Positions 7,980 through 16,758 are shown, numbered from the stretch's first letter. The stretch is 44,789 bases of DNA from Acidimicrobiia bacterium (GCA_026989215.1 JALSJV010000298.1:1-44789); one strand, 5' to 3'. Program-made: numbers and translations. The notes: generated by a model from the letters alone, not told the origin.

Positions 7980-9803
7980 ATGCGACGCCCCGTCACGGCC
8001 GAGATTCCCGACGGGCCCGGTGCCTACCTGTTCCGGGACTCGGTCGGTCGCGTCGTCTACGTGGGGAAGGCGAAGTCGCTTCGGAAACGGGTCGTGGGGT
8101 ACTTCGGGAGGGAGCTGCACCCCCGAACCCAGGCGATGGTCGACGCCGCCGAGAGCGTCGAGTGGATCGTCACCGCCAACGAGGTCGAGGCCCTCATGCT
8201 GGAGTACTCCCTGATCAAGGAGCATCGACCTCGCTTCAACGTCAAGCTTCGTGACGACAAGTCCTATCCGTATCTGGCCATCACCCGATCCGACGAGTGG
8301 CCACGGGCGCGGGTGATGCGAGGGAAGCGGAGGAAGGGAACCGAGTATTTCGGTCCCTACGCCCACACCTACGCGATTCGCAAGACCCTCGACCTCCTGC
8401 TCCGCACCTTCCCCGTGCGGACGTGCTCCGATGCGATGTTCCGGCGTCAGTCCGCCCAGGGGCGACCCTGCCTGCTGTTCCACATCGAGAAGTGCTCCGG
8501 TCCCTGCGTCGGTGAGGTCGAGCCGAAGGAATACGCCGAGATGGTCGACGGGCTGGCCGCCTTCCTCCGGGGGGAGACCGACGCGGTCGTCGACGACCTC
8601 ACCCGGAAGATGGCGGCGGCGGCGGAGCGTCTCGAGTTCGAGCTGGCGGCCCGGTACCGGGACCGGCTGGCCGACATCGAGCGTGCCCTCGAACGTCAGG
8701 AGGTCGTGACCGACCGGCCGGAGGATTTCGACCTGATCGCCGTGGCGGGGGACGACCTCGAGACGGCGGTGCAGGCGCTCTTCGTCCGGCGGGGGCGGGT
8801 GGTGGGACGTTGGGGCACGATCGTGGATCGGGTCGAGGAGATGAGTACCGGGGAGCTCATCGGTGCGGTGCTGCGAGAGCGCTACGGGGAGGAACGGCCG
8901 CCGCGGGAGGTGCTGGTCGCCGACCTCCCCCCCGACGCCGAGACCTGGGTGGAATGGCTGAGCGAACGCCGGGGGGCGCGGGTCTCCCTGCGGGTACCCC
9001 GGCGGGGCGCGAAGCGGCGGCTGATGGAGACCGCCACCGCCAACGCCCAGGAGGAGTTCTCCCGTCATCGTCTCCGACGCCAGACCGACCACAACGCCCG
9101 GGCCCGGGCCTTGAGGAGCCTCCAGGAGACTCTGGGTCTCCCCGCAGCTCCGCTCCGCATCGAGGCCTACGACATCTCGACGCTCCAGGGCACGAACACG
9201 GTGGCCTCGATGGTGGTGATGGAGGATGGGCTGCCCCGACGCTCGGAATACCGGCGGTTTCGGATCAGGACCGTCCCCGGCCAGGACGACTTCGCGGCGA
9301 TGGAGGAGGTGCTCCATCGACGCTTCGAGGCGTATCTGAGGGATCGAGAGGCACCCGTGGGGGATCGGCGCAGGTTCGCCTACCCGCCGTCGCTGGTGGT
9401 CGTCGACGGGGGAGCGGGCCAGCTCGGTCGGGCGGTCGCGGTCCTCGATCGGCTGGGACTCGACATCCCGGTGATCGGGTTGGCGAAACGGCTGGAGGAG
9501 GTCTACCTCCCCGACCAGCCCGAGCCCCTCCGCATCCCCCGCGACGCCGAGGCCCTCTACCTCCTGCAGCAGGTCCGCGACGAAGCGCACCGCTTCGCCG
9601 TCGCCTATCACCGCACCTTGCGGTCGAAGCGGATGATCGACTCGATCCTCGACGAGGTCCCGGGGGTGGGGCCGGCGCGGAAACGAGCCTTGCTCAGGCG
9701 TTTCGGATCGCTGCGCCGACTACGGGAGGCCGACCCCGAAGAGCTGGCGGAGGTGGTGCCCGCTCGGGTCGCCCAAGACCTCTACGCTGCACTCCATGGC
9801 TGA
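7980..9803 (+). CDS. uvrC: UvrABC excinuclease subunit C
   Basis: 607 aa, full length for UvrC, the dual-incision nuclease of nucleotide excision repair. The N-terminal GIY-YIG domain shows GAYLF (14-18) and VYVGKAKSLRKRV (26-38) for the 3' cut. A UVR domain (about 205-245) contacts UvrB. The C-terminal RNase H-like domain has EAYDIS (from 395) and VVVDGGAGQLG (about 473-483) for the 5' cut. Tandem helix-hairpin-helix motifs (VPGVGPARKRALL) close the protein. The ATG at 7980 follows a TACGCT -10 box by 9 nt. The coding end overlaps rapZ by 8 bp. Confidence 0.97.
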   Translation: MRRPVTAEIPDGPGAYLFRDSVGRVVYVGKAKSLRKRVVGYFGRELHPRTQAMVDAAESVEWIVTANEVEALMLEYSLIKEHRPRFNVKLRDDKSYPYLAITRSDEWPRARVMRGKRRKGTEYFGPYAHTYAIRKTLDLLLRTFPVRTCSDAMFRRQSAQGRPCLLFHIEKCSGPCVGEVEPKEYAEMVDGLAAFLRGETDAVVDDLTRKMAAAAERLEFELAARYRDRLADIERALERQEVVTDRPEDFDLIAVAGDDLETAVQALFVRRGRVVGRWGTIVDRVEEMSTGELIGAVLRERYGEERPPREVLVADLPPDAETWVEWLSERRGARVSLRVPRRGAKRRLMETATANAQEEFSRHRLRRQTDHNARARALRSLQETLGLPAAPLRIEAYDISTLQGTNTVASMVVMEDGLPRRSEYRRFRIRTVPGQDDFAAMEEVLHRRFEAYLRDREAPVGDRRRFAYPPSLVVVDGGAGQLGRAVAVLDRLGLDIPVIGLAKRLEEVYLPDQPEPLRIPRDAEALYLLQQVRDEAHRFAVAYHRTLRSKRMIDSILDEVPGVGPARKRALLRRFGSLRRLREADPEELAEVVPARVAQDLYAALHG

Positions 9804-10665
9804 TTCGGGACGTCGACCCCAGGTGTTGGTGGTGACCGGCATGTCCGGTGCCGGGCGGTCCACCGCGGCGAAGGTGCTGGAGGATCTCGGATATCTGGTG
9901 ATCGACAACCTGCCCCCCGACCTGATCCCGAACGTGCTCAGCCTGCACGAGGTCACCGAGCAGCGACGTCGGTTGGCGATGGTGATCGACGCCCGGGCGG
10001 GAGCGCCGACCGGCGCGGTGCGGCGGGCCCTCGACGAGCTCGACCGCGCCGGGGTCGAGTCCCTGGTGCTGTTCCTGGACGCCGAGGACGCGGTGATCAT
10101 CCGACGGTACGAGGAGAACCGTCGGCCCCACCCCCTCCAGGAGGGTGGGTTGGCGGAGGCCATCTCCCGGGAGCGGACGATGCTCGCCGAGCTTCGGGAG
10201 CTGACGGACGTGGTGATCGACACCACCGAGTTGAACGTGCATCAGCTCCGGGATCGGATCACCGAGCTGTTCGCCGAAGGGCGTCGGGATCGGCCGATGC
10301 GCGTCTCCGTCACCTCGTTCGGTTTCAAACACGGCACACCCCGGGACGCCGATCTCCTCTTCGACGTTCGGTTCCTCCCCAATCCCCATTGGGTGCCGGA
10401 GCTGCGGCCCCTTCCCGGCACGGCGGACGAGGTGGCCCGGTACGTGCTGGACCACCCCGACGCCCAGGCGTTTCTGGAGCGGGTCGAGGATCTGCTGGAT
10501 TTCCTCATCCCCCGATATCAGGCGGAGGGCAAGTCGTACCTCTCGATCGCGATCGGCTGCACGGGAGGCCATCACCGGTCGGTGGCCCTGTCCGAGGAGA
10601 TCGGGAGCCGACTCGCCGCTCGGGAGATCGCCGTCACCGTTCGCCATCGGGACGTGGAGCGATGA
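9796..10665 (+). CDS. rapZ: RapZ/YvcJ family nucleotide-binding protein
   Basis: 289 aa. Walker A is GMSGAGRS (15-22), with Arg where Lys is usual, a form common in actinobacterial RapZ. Further family motifs are VIDNLPP, SFGFKHG near residue 174 and the C-terminal GCTGGHHRSV (254-263). In E. coli RapZ is an RNase E adapter controlling glmS mRNA; in Gram-positives YvcJ binds nucleotides and its role is less clear. The uvrC-rapZ-yvcK order is conserved. It is coupled to both neighbours by overlaps. Confidence 0.95.
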   Translation: MADSGRRPQVLVVTGMSGAGRSTAAKVLEDLGYLVIDNLPPDLIPNVLSLHEVTEQRRRLAMVIDARAGAPTGAVRRALDELDRAGVESLVLFLDAEDAVIIRRYEENRRPHPLQEGGLAEAISRERTMLAELRELTDVVIDTTELNVHQLRDRITELFAEGRRDRPMRVSVTSFGFKHGTPRDADLLFDVRFLPNPHWVPELRPLPGTADEVARYVLDHPDAQAFLERVEDLLDFLIPRYQAEGKSYLSIAIGCTGGHHRSVALSEEIGSRLAAREIAVTVRHRDVER

Positions 10666-11633
10666 GGGAGACCGAACTCGAGACGGAGCGGGTGCTCCTG
10701 GGGCTCGACCCGCACGGGCCGAAGGTGGTGGCCCTCGGCGGCGGCCACGGCCTCGCGGCGGCCCTCGAAGCCGTCCAGTGCTACGCGGGGGCGATCACCG
10801 GCGTCGTGTCGGTCGCCGACGACGGTGGCTCCTCCGGACGCCTCATCCGGGAGCTGGGGATCCCACCTCCGGGCGACATCCGCCGCTGTCTGCTCGCCCT
10901 CACTCCGGAGCCGTCGATCGTCGCCGAGCTGTTCGCCTATCGCTTCGCCTCGTCGGACGTGGGCGGCCACTCCCTGGGCAACCTGGTCCTCGCCGCCCTC
11001 GCCGACCTCCAGGGCGATTTCGTCGAGGCGGTGGCGACGGCGGGGGAGCTGTTGGGCTCGGTGGGGCGGGTGGTGCCCGCCGCACCGGAGGCGGTCACCC
11101 TCTCGGCGGTCGTCGGGGACGAGATCGTGTCGGGACAGGTGGCGATCGCCCGTGCCCGGGGCGGCATCCGGCGGGTCTGGATCGCCCCCGACTCGGTGGA
11201 GGCGACGCCCGAGGCCCTGGAGGCGGTCGCCGCCGCCGACCAGATCGTCCTCGGTCCGGGGAGCCTGTTCACGTCCCTCGTCGCCGTCCTCCTCGTGCCG
11301 GGGATGGCCCAGGCGGTACGTTCGGCCGGTGGCGACAAGGTGCTGGTCCTCAACCTGATCGACCAGGACGGCGAGACGCTGGGGCTCGATGGGCGCGCCC
11401 ACCTGGAGGCGCTCGAGCGGACGGTGGGCCTGGTCGGGCCCGGTGCTATCGTCGCCCACCGTGGTCCCCTGGCCGTGCCGGAGGGGCATCGGAGGGTGGA
11501 GCTCGACCCGGCGACGGCCGCCGAGTTCGGCTGGAGGCTCGTGGAGGCCGATGTCGCGGATCATGGGGCCGACTGGCCGGCCCACGACCCGTTGAAGCTG
11601 GGTCGGGCGCTGCAGCGGGCCTTCGAGACGTGA
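10662..11633 (+). CDS. yvcK: YvcK/CofD-like (gluconeogenesis factor) family protein
   Basis: 323 aa from the ATG at 10662, which overlaps the rapZ stop. ALGGGHGLAAAL (about 25-35) and SVADDGGSSGRL are the signature of the YvcK family, related to the phospholactate transferase CofD. YvcK proteins bind UDP-sugars and affect carbon metabolism and cell-wall synthesis. The usual next gene, whiA, is absent; pgk follows after 38 bp (32 bp to the alternative GTG). Confidence 0.95.
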   Translation: MRETELETERVLLGLDPHGPKVVALGGGHGLAAALEAVQCYAGAITGVVSVADDGGSSGRLIRELGIPPPGDIRRCLLALTPEPSIVAELFAYRFASSDVGGHSLGNLVLAALADLQGDFVEAVATAGELLGSVGRVVPAAPEAVTLSAVVGDEIVSGQVAIARARGGIRRVWIAPDSVEATPEALEAVAAADQIVLGPGSLFTSLVAVLLVPGMAQAVRSAGGDKVLVLNLIDQDGETLGLDGRAHLEALERTVGLVGPGAIVAHRGPLAVPEGHRRVELDPATAAEFGWRLVEADVADHGADWPAHDPLKLGRALQRAFET

Positions 11634-11671
11634 GGACCGAGAAGGGGAGAGACCGGAGCCGAACGGTGAAG

Positions 11672-12853
11672 ATGCGATACCTCACGGTCGAACAGATCGA
11701 GGTCACGGGTCGCCGAGTCCTGGTGCGATCGGACCTCAACGTCCCTCTGGACGGGGGAGCGGTCACCGACGATTTCCGCATCCACGCCGCCCTTCCGACG
11801 ATTCGGACCCTGAGGGCGGCAGGGGCCCGGGTCATCGTCTGTAGCCACCTCGGACGCCCCAAGGGGCCCGACCCGGCGCTCCGGATGGATCCCGTGGCGG
11901 CTCGGCTCGCCGAACTCGGCGGGTTCGACGTCCGCAAGGTCGATGACGTCGCCGGTCCGCAGGCCGAGGCGGCGGTGACCGCCATGGACGAGGGCGACGT
12001 CGTGCTCCTCGAGAACACGAGGTTCGATCCGGGGGAGACGAGCAACGATCCGGACCTCGCGGATCGGCTGGCCCGGCTCTGTGACGTCTTCGTCCAGGAC
12101 GCCTTCGGGTCGGTGCATCGCGCCCACGCCAGCACCGTCGGGGTGGCGCAGCGGGTGACGTCGGCGGCCGGCCTGCTGCTCGTCCGGGAGTTGGAGGCGT
12201 TCTCCAGGTTCCTCGACGAGCCGGAGCGCCCGTACGTGGTGGTCCTCGGCGGTGCCAAGGTGTCGGACAAGCTGGGGGTGATCCGGTCCCTGCTCCCGCG
12301 AACCGACGCGATGCTGATCGGCGGGGGGATGTGTTTCACCCTCCTCGCCGCCGAAGGGTTCGCGGTGGGGGAGAGCCTCCTCGAGGAGGAGATGGTCGAG
12401 ACGGTGCGCGAGGTGCTGGAAGGGCCCGGAGGGGACAAGATCCAGCTTCCGACCGACGTGGTCGTCGCCGACCGTTTCGCCCTCGACGCCCCCCACCGGA
12501 TCGTCGATGCGGGCGAGATCCCCGACGGAGGGTTCGGCGTCGACATCGGGCCGTCGACCGCGGAGCGATTCGCCGCGGTGGTGAGGGGGGCCGGCACCGT
12601 CTTCTGGAACGGGCCGATGGGGGTGTTCGAGTGGGAGGCGTTCCGAGCGGGCACGGCCCGGATCGCCGAGGCGATGGCGGACTCGAAGGCGTTCACCGTC
12701 GTCGGCGGCGGCGACTCGGTGGCCGCGCTTCGGATGCTCGGTCTCGAGGGTCGGATCTCCCACGTCTCCACGGGCGGTGGCGCCGGGTTGGAGCTGTTGG
12801 AGGGGCGAGCCCTCCCCGGAGTCGAGGTGTTGGAGCGGTGGGCCGATGGATGA
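11672..12853 (+). CDS. pgk: Phosphoglycerate kinase
   Basis: 393 aa. VLVRSDLNVPLDGG near the N-terminus (substrate site), GGAKVSDKLGVI in the middle and VVGGGDSVAAL near the C-terminus are classic PGK motifs. The enzyme makes ATP from 1,3-bisphosphoglycerate in glycolysis. The ATG at 11672 gives the usual N-terminus; a GTG at 11666 is an alternative and has a better spaced GGAG (11655-11658). It overlaps tpiA by 8 bp. No gap (GAPDH) gene precedes it, unlike many actinobacterial gap-pgk-tpiA operons. Confidence 0.97.
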   Translation: MRYLTVEQIEVTGRRVLVRSDLNVPLDGGAVTDDFRIHAALPTIRTLRAAGARVIVCSHLGRPKGPDPALRMDPVAARLAELGGFDVRKVDDVAGPQAEAAVTAMDEGDVVLLENTRFDPGETSNDPDLADRLARLCDVFVQDAFGSVHRAHASTVGVAQRVTSAAGLLLVRELEAFSRFLDEPERPYVVVLGGAKVSDKLGVIRSLLPRTDAMLIGGGMCFTLLAAEGFAVGESLLEEEMVETVREVLEGPGGDKIQLPTDVVVADRFALDAPHRIVDAGEIPDGGFGVDIGPSTAERFAAVVRGAGTVFWNGPMGVFEWEAFRAGTARIAEAMADSKAFTVVGGGDSVAALRMLGLEGRISHVSTGGGAGLELLEGRALPGVEVLERWADG

Positions 12854-13616
12854 GCGCAGGGACCTGATCGTCGGCAACTGGAAGATGCACGCCACCCACC
12901 TGGAGGCGATCCAGAAGATCCAGAAGCTCTCGTATCGTCTCCGTCCCGAGGACTTCGAACGGGTGGAGGTCGTCGTGGCTCCTCCCTTCACCGCGCTGCG
13001 TGCGGCCCAGCTCGTGATCGAGACGGATCATCTCCCGATCCGACTCGGAGCCCAGAACGTGCACTGGGAGGACCAGGGCGCCTTCACCGGAGAGGTCTCG
13101 GCCCCGATGCTGGCCAAGTTGGCGGTGACCCACGTCATCGTCGGCCATTCGGAGCGTCGGACCCTGTTCGCCGAGACCGACACGATCGTGAACCGGAAGC
13201 TGAAGGCCGTGATTCGCCACGGGATGCGTCCCATCCTCTGCGTCGGCGAGACGCTCGAGGAGCGGGAGGTGGGCTCGACCGAGGAGGTGGTCGTCCGGAT
13301 GGTGCGCGACGGACTTGCCGGCATCCCGCCCGAGGCGGTGGCCGCCACCGCCATCGCCTACGAGCCGGTCTGGGCGATCGGCACCGGCCATCACGCCGAC
13401 CCGGACGACGCCGGGGCGGTGGCCGAGCTGATCCGCGGGACGATCCGCGCCCGGGTCGGGGAGGTCGCAGACCAGATACGGATCCTCTACGGCGGCTCCG
13501 TGAACCCGGGCAACATCAAGGGGTTCATGGCGAAGCGTCACATCGACGGAGCGCTCGTCGGCGGGGCCTCGCTCGATCCCGACACCTTCGCGGCGGTGGT
13601 CCGGTACTGGGTCTGA
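12846..13616 (+). CDS. tpiA: Triosephosphate isomerase
   Basis: 256 aa, typical length. VGNWKMH places the catalytic Lys at 13, GHSERR gives His101, and YEPVWAIGTG gives the catalytic Glu173. The phosphate-binding YGGSVNPGN and GALVGGASL motifs follow. It interconverts dihydroxyacetone phosphate and glyceraldehyde 3-phosphate. The start ATG lies inside the end of pgk (8-bp overlap), so the two are translated as one unit; the longer track ORF adds a shadow N-terminus. Confidence 0.97.
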   Translation: MDERRDLIVGNWKMHATHLEAIQKIQKLSYRLRPEDFERVEVVVAPPFTALRAAQLVIETDHLPIRLGAQNVHWEDQGAFTGEVSAPMLAKLAVTHVIVGHSERRTLFAETDTIVNRKLKAVIRHGMRPILCVGETLEEREVGSTEEVVVRMVRDGLAGIPPEAVAATAIAYEPVWAIGTGHHADPDDAGAVAELIRGTIRARVGEVADQIRILYGGSVNPGNIKGFMAKRHIDGALVGGASLDPDTFAAVVRYWV

Positions 13617-13617
13617 T

Positions 13618-13646
13618 TCGGGTCCGGTACGCTGATCCGAGCCCGA
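13618..13646 (+). other. Imperfect inverted repeat around the gpmA -10 box
   Basis: TCGGGTCCGG (13618-13627) can pair with CCGAGCCCGA (13637-13646) with one mismatch and one G-U pair. The loop holds TACGCT. It starts just after the tpiA stop. It could be a weak terminator of the tpiA transcript or an operator at the gpmA promoter. Confidence 0.3.
13628..13633 (+). promoter_or_regulatory. -10 box TACGCT for gpmA
   Basis: TACGCT is about 30 nt before the gpmA ATG. The leader includes a purine-rich GAGGAAGGGGAGG ribosome-binding site. No clear -35 is visible. Confidence 0.45.
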
Positions 13647-13662
13647 GGAAGGGGAGGACGAG

Positions 13663-14406
13663 ATGGCCTATCGGTTGGTGCTGCTTCGCCATGGGGAGTC
13701 GGTCTGGAATCTGGAGAACAAGTTCACCGGCTGGACCGACGTCGACCTCACCGAGCGGGGGATCGAAGAAGCCCGCAACGCCGGGTTCCTCCTGGCGGAG
13801 GAGGGGTTCACCTTCGATGCCGTCCACACCTCGGTGCTGCTGAGGGCGATCAAGACCGCCGACGTCACCCTGGAGACGATGGGTCTGCACTGGTTGCCGG
13901 TGACCCGTCATTGGCGCCTGAACGAGCGGCACTACGGGGCATTGCAGGGCCTGGACAAGAAGAAGACCGCCGAGGAGCACGGGGCCGAGCAGGTCCACCT
14001 GTGGCGTCGCAGCTACGACGTGCCACCGCCCGCCCTCGACCACGACGATCCCCGCCACCCGCGTTTCGACCGTCGCTACGCCGACCTCGCCCCGGAGCTG
14101 ATCCCGGCCACCGAGTGCCTGGCCGACGTGGTCGCCCGGATGCTGCCGTACTGGTACGACCGGATCGTGCCGGAGATCCGAGCGGGGCGTCGGCTGTTGA
14201 TCGTCGCCCACGGCAACAGCCTCCGAGCGCTCGTGAAGCACCTCGACGGCATCTCGGACGAGGAGATCCCTTCGCTGAACATCCCGACGGGCATCCCCCT
14301 CGTCTACGAGCTCGACGAGGATCTGCGGCCGATCACGAGCCGGTACCTGGGTGATCCGGAGGCGGCGAAACGGGCCGCCGAGGCGGTGGCGCGACAGGCC
14401 GGGTGA
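13663..14406 (+). CDS. gpmA: 2,3-bisphosphoglycerate-dependent phosphoglycerate mutase
   Basis: 247 aa. [10 protein letters not shown] (His10 is the phosphohistidine), [23 protein letters not shown] (Glu88) and [10 protein letters not shown] (His183) are the full set of dPGM motifs. It converts 3- to 2-phosphoglycerate. A strong Shine-Dalgarno (GGGGAGG) precedes the ATG. A separate promoter-like TACGCT between tpiA and gpmA suggests it can be transcribed apart from pgk-tpiA. Confidence 0.97.
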   Translation: MAYRLVLLRHGESVWNLENKFTGWTDVDLTERGIEEARNAGFLLAEEGFTFDAVHTSVLLRAIKTADVTLETMGLHWLPVTRHWRLNERHYGALQGLDKKKTAEEHGAEQVHLWRRSYDVPPPALDHDDPRHPRFDRRYADLAPELIPATECLADVVARMLPYWYDRIVPEIRAGRRLLIVAHGNSLRALVKHLDGISDEEIPSLNIPTGIPLVYELDEDLRPITSRYLGDPEAAKRAAEAVARQAG

Positions 14407-14427
14407 GGGAGCCGACCGGAGCCCGGG

Positions 14428-14433
14428 TATACT
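14428..14433 (+). promoter_or_regulatory. -10 box TATACT for secG
   Basis: TATACT occurs soon after the gpmA stop, about 90 nt before the secG ATG. It is the same hexamer as at the tRNA, ARC and DUF4193 genes. The predicted leader contains a short hairpin (14449-14461) and a tandem 16-mer. Confidence 0.5.
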
Positions 14434-14468
14434 GGTCGCACCCGCCCACCCGGCGGCCGGGAAGACCT

Positions 14469-14500
14469 CGAACCACGAAGAGCCCGAACCACGAAGACCC
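14469..14500 (+). repeat. Tandem 16-bp repeat in the secG leader
   Basis: CGAACCACGAAGAGCC is followed directly by CGAACCACGAAGACCC (15 of 16 identical). It lies in the untranslated leader between the TATACT box and the secG ATG. CCCGGCGGCCGGG just before it can form a 5-bp hairpin. Function unknown. Confidence 0.6.
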
Positions 14501-14524
14501 GAGACTTCACCCAGGTACCCCATC

Positions 14525-14767
14525 ATGGCCATCTTGACCGGCATCGTCATCGTCCTCCATCTCATCGTCTCCTTCGCCCTGGTGATCCTCATCCTGCTGC
14601 ATTCGGGTCGAGGGGGTGGGCTGTCCGACGTCTTCGGGGGCGGGATGATGTCGTCGAACCTGGGCGGGTCGACGGTCGTGGAACGGAACCTCGACCGGCT
14701 GACCGTGATCACGGGGGTGGTGTTCGCCATCACCACGGTGGCGCTCACCTGGCTGTTGGCCTCCTGA
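14525..14767 (+). CDS. secG: Preprotein translocase subunit SecG
   Basis: 80 aa with two hydrophobic segments (about 4-25 and 58-78) joined by a Gly-rich loop with HSGRGGGLSDVFGGG, the SecG signature. SecG assists SecYE during protein export. Position after the triose-phosphate genes is conserved in actinobacteria. The track merges it with an upstream frame; the ATG at 14525 gives the normal SecG N-terminus. The Shine-Dalgarno is weak. Confidence 0.95.
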   Translation: MAILTGIVIVLHLIVSFALVILILLHSGRGGGLSDVFGGGMMSSNLGGSTVVERNLDRLTVITGVVFAITTVALTWLLAS

Positions 14768-14774
14768 CGGTCGG

Positions 14775-14780
14775 TATACT
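14775..14780 (+). promoter_or_regulatory. -10 box TATACT for tRNA-Leu
   Basis: TATACT starts 20 bp before the tRNA 5' end, a suitable place for a start site a few bases upstream of the mature tRNA. The upstream CTGTTG at 16-bp spacing is a weak -35. Confidence 0.55.
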
Positions 14781-14794
14781 CGGGCGGCGCTCAC

Positions 14795-14879
14795 GTCGGA
14801 GTGGCGGAATTGGTAGACGCGCTAGGTTGAGGGCCTAGTGGGAGAATATCCCGTGGAGGTTCGAGTCCTCTCTCCGACA
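14795..14879 (+). tRNA. tRNA-Leu, anticodon GAG
   Basis: 85 nt class II tRNA. The acceptor GTCGGAG pairs with CTCCGAC. The D-arm region has TGGCGGAATTGGTAGACGC, and the anticodon stem CTAGG/CCTAG encloses loop TTGAGGG, giving anticodon GAG (reads CUC/CUU). A long variable arm with a GGGA/TCCC stem is as expected for Leu. The T-arm GGAGG-TTCGAGT-CCTCT has T54. The discriminator is A14879; the next bases are CCG, so CCA is not encoded and must be added. Confidence 0.97.
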
Positions 14880-14941
14880 CCGGACTGCACGCGGCCCGTC
14901 GAGGGTCGAAGGGGGTCACGAGGGGAGAGTCTGGGCCGTAC

Positions 14942-15337
14942 ATGCTCGCACGTCGCACCTGGTTGCTGATCGCAGGCGCCGTCGTCCTCTTCTCTCTGTG
15001 GGACGCGGCGCAGCCGATCAGGATCTTCGAGTTCGTCCGCTACCTGGGGGACGGAACCAAGATCGAGTCCGGCATCACCTGCGGCTCTGCGTTCCCGATG
15101 GTCTTCGCCGGGGAGTTCGACGAGGACGTACCCGGCAGGTCCACCGAGGCGGAGTGCCTGAAGGCGGCGCGCACCAAGGTGGCCGAGGTCGTCGCCCTCT
15201 GGGCGTTGGCGCTCACCGCGGTGGTGGTGGGGATGCGTTACGGGCGGGAGCCGCCGGCACCGATCGACCGGGAGCTTCCGGCACTGCCCACCGAGCTTCG
15301 GCGGATCCTCACCGGCCGGTCGCGGGACCGGAGGTGA
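14942..15337 (+). CDS. Hypothetical membrane protein with a two-Cys outer loop
   Basis: 131 aa. Hydrophobic segments near residues 7-22 and about 82-98 flank a loop with CGSAFPMVF and EAECLKAARTK, so two cysteines could form a disulfide outside the cell. The C-terminus is a short charged tail. I recall similar short two-helix proteins with a CGSA...C..A...R loop from other actinobacteria, but no function. It follows the tRNA gene and converges on the MFS gene with 21 bp between stops. Confidence 0.6.
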   Translation: MLARRTWLLIAGAVVLFSLWDAAQPIRIFEFVRYLGDGTKIESGITCGSAFPMVFAGEFDEDVPGRSTEAECLKAARTKVAEVVALWALALTAVVVGMRYGREPPAPIDRELPALPTELRRILTGRSRDRR

Positions 15338-15358
15338 GGTCGGGGACGTGGCCGCTGC

Positions 15359-16660
15359 TCACGGCGTGGCGGTGGAGCGTTCGGGGGCACCGGCACGGCG
15401 GCGTCCGCGGGTGGGACCGAAGGCGTCGGTCCAGACCGGTGTGAACACGAGGGCGACGGCGGTGACGACCAGCAGGATCGGTGACACCGTGGCCACCACC
15501 GCGTAGTTGCCGCTCGAGTCGGCGATCGCCGCACCGAGGAGCGAGCCGATCGGGAGCGTCGCCCATCCGATCGCCCGGGCGGCGGTGATGACCCGGCCGA
15601 GCATCACCGGCGGGGTGTAGGTCTGGCGGATCGTGGCGAGGGGCACGTTGACCATCGACAGGCCGAAGAACGCGACGAAGAACATCGTCAGCCCGGCGAA
15701 CCCGAAGGGGTATTGGAGGGCGCTGAGGAAGGCGAGGCCGAACACCGCCAGACCGGTGACCATCGTCTTTCCGAGGCCGATGAACCGCACCAGCGACGGG
15801 GCGAAGGCGGCCCCTGCCACACCCCCGATCCCGAGGGCGGCCAGCAACACCCCCTTCTGCCAGTCGGAGGTGGCTCCCAAGACGTCGTCGGCGAGGACCA
15901 CGAAGGTGGCCTCCAGGAACCCCATCACGAAGTTGGCGATGGCCGCCGCGGCCGTCGAGATCCGAAGTCGGATCTCGTTCCAGAGGTACAGGAGTCCGTT
16001 GATCGCCTCACTGAGGATCCCGATCCGTGGTCCCCGTTCCGGTTTCGGGACGGGGCCGATCATGGCGATGGAGACCGCCGAGACGAGGAAGGTGAGCCCG
16101 TTGAGCACGAAGGCGGGCCAATGGCTCACCTGGGAGACGAGGACCCCGGCCAGCAGCGGCCCGAGGGCGAGGGTGGCCTGCTGGGAGGCGGCGATGCGGG
16201 CGTTGGCGACCGCCAGGTGATGCGCCTCGACGACCGAGGGCAGCATGGCGTAGAGGGCGTTGCCGAACAGGGCCGAGAACGAGCCGATCAGGAAGGCGAC
16301 GGTGAAGACCGCGTAGAGGGAGCTCTGGGGGTCGGGACCGGGGTTGGCGGCGACCCAGGCCAGCCAGAAGAAGGCCGCGGCCCGGGCGACGTCGGCGACG
16401 ATCATGAGGGGGCGGAGCCGCATCCGGTCGAGCATCACCCCGCCGAGAAGTCCGAACAGGAAGGTGGGGATGTTCTCGAGGGAGTAGGTGATCGCGAAGT
16501 CGAGGCTCGACTCGCCCCGGTTCAGGCTGAGCACGAACAGGGGGACGGTGAGGTAGGCGACGTAGTCGCCGAGCTGGGAGACGGCCTGGCCGAACCACAG
16601 CAGGTCGTAGCGACGTCCGAGCTTTGAGCGCGTCGCCTTGTGGCGCCCACGTCCGAGCAT
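15359..16660 (-). CDS. MFS transporter (MFS_3-type exporter)
   Basis: 433 aa with about twelve hydrophobic segments. The opening LLWFGQAVSQLGDYVAYLTVPLFVL, the loop-2 region GGVMLDRMRLRPLMI (G...DR..R..) and NARIAASQQ fit the MFS group that includes EntS and macrolide or multidrug exporters. It probably exports a small molecule; the substrate cannot be inferred. It is transcribed away from the holin-like gene. TATCCT on the minus strand (16690-16695) is a plausible -10, giving a short leader. Confidence 0.88.
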   Translation of the reverse strand: MLGRGRHKATRSKLGRRYDLLWFGQAVSQLGDYVAYLTVPLFVLSLNRGESSLDFAITYSLENIPTFLFGLLGGVMLDRMRLRPLMIVADVARAAAFFWLAWVAANPGPDPQSSLYAVFTVAFLIGSFSALFGNALYAMLPSVVEAHHLAVANARIAASQQATLALGPLLAGVLVSQVSHWPAFVLNGLTFLVSAVSIAMIGPVPKPERGPRIGILSEAINGLLYLWNEIRLRISTAAAAIANFVMGFLEATFVVLADDVLGATSDWQKGVLLAALGIGGVAGAAFAPSLVRFIGLGKTMVTGLAVFGLAFLSALQYPFGFAGLTMFFVAFFGLSMVNVPLATIRQTYTPPVMLGRVITAARAIGWATLPIGSLLGAAIADSSGNYAVVATVSPILLVVTAVALVFTPVWTDAFGPTRGRRRAGAPERSTATP

Positions 16661-16689
16661 GTTCCCCCGGAGATCGACGTGCGGCCGAG

Positions 16690-16695
16690 AGGATA
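16690..16695 (-). promoter_or_regulatory. -10 box TATCCT for the MFS gene
   Basis: On the minus strand TATCCT is about 30 nt before the ATG at 16660, with a G-rich stretch (GGGGGAA) just before the start. It is divergent from the TAGGGT of the holin-like gene 50 bp away. Confidence 0.4.
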
Positions 16696-16744
16696 ACCGC
16701 GCGACTCCTCGCCCGGCGGAGATCGTCGACGGTGTGGGAGGGGC

Positions 16745-16750
16745 TAGGGT
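16745..16750 (+). promoter_or_regulatory. -10 box TAGGGT for the holin-like gene
   Basis: TAGGGT followed by 8 nt and the ATG at 16759. The gap predicts a leaderless or nearly leaderless mRNA. Confidence 0.45.
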
Positions 16751-16758
16751 TCACGGCG

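Noticed and set aside
14795-14879. tRNA-Leu as an integration site for a genomic island
   Set aside because: No duplicated tRNA 3' end and no integrase or mobility gene within the window.
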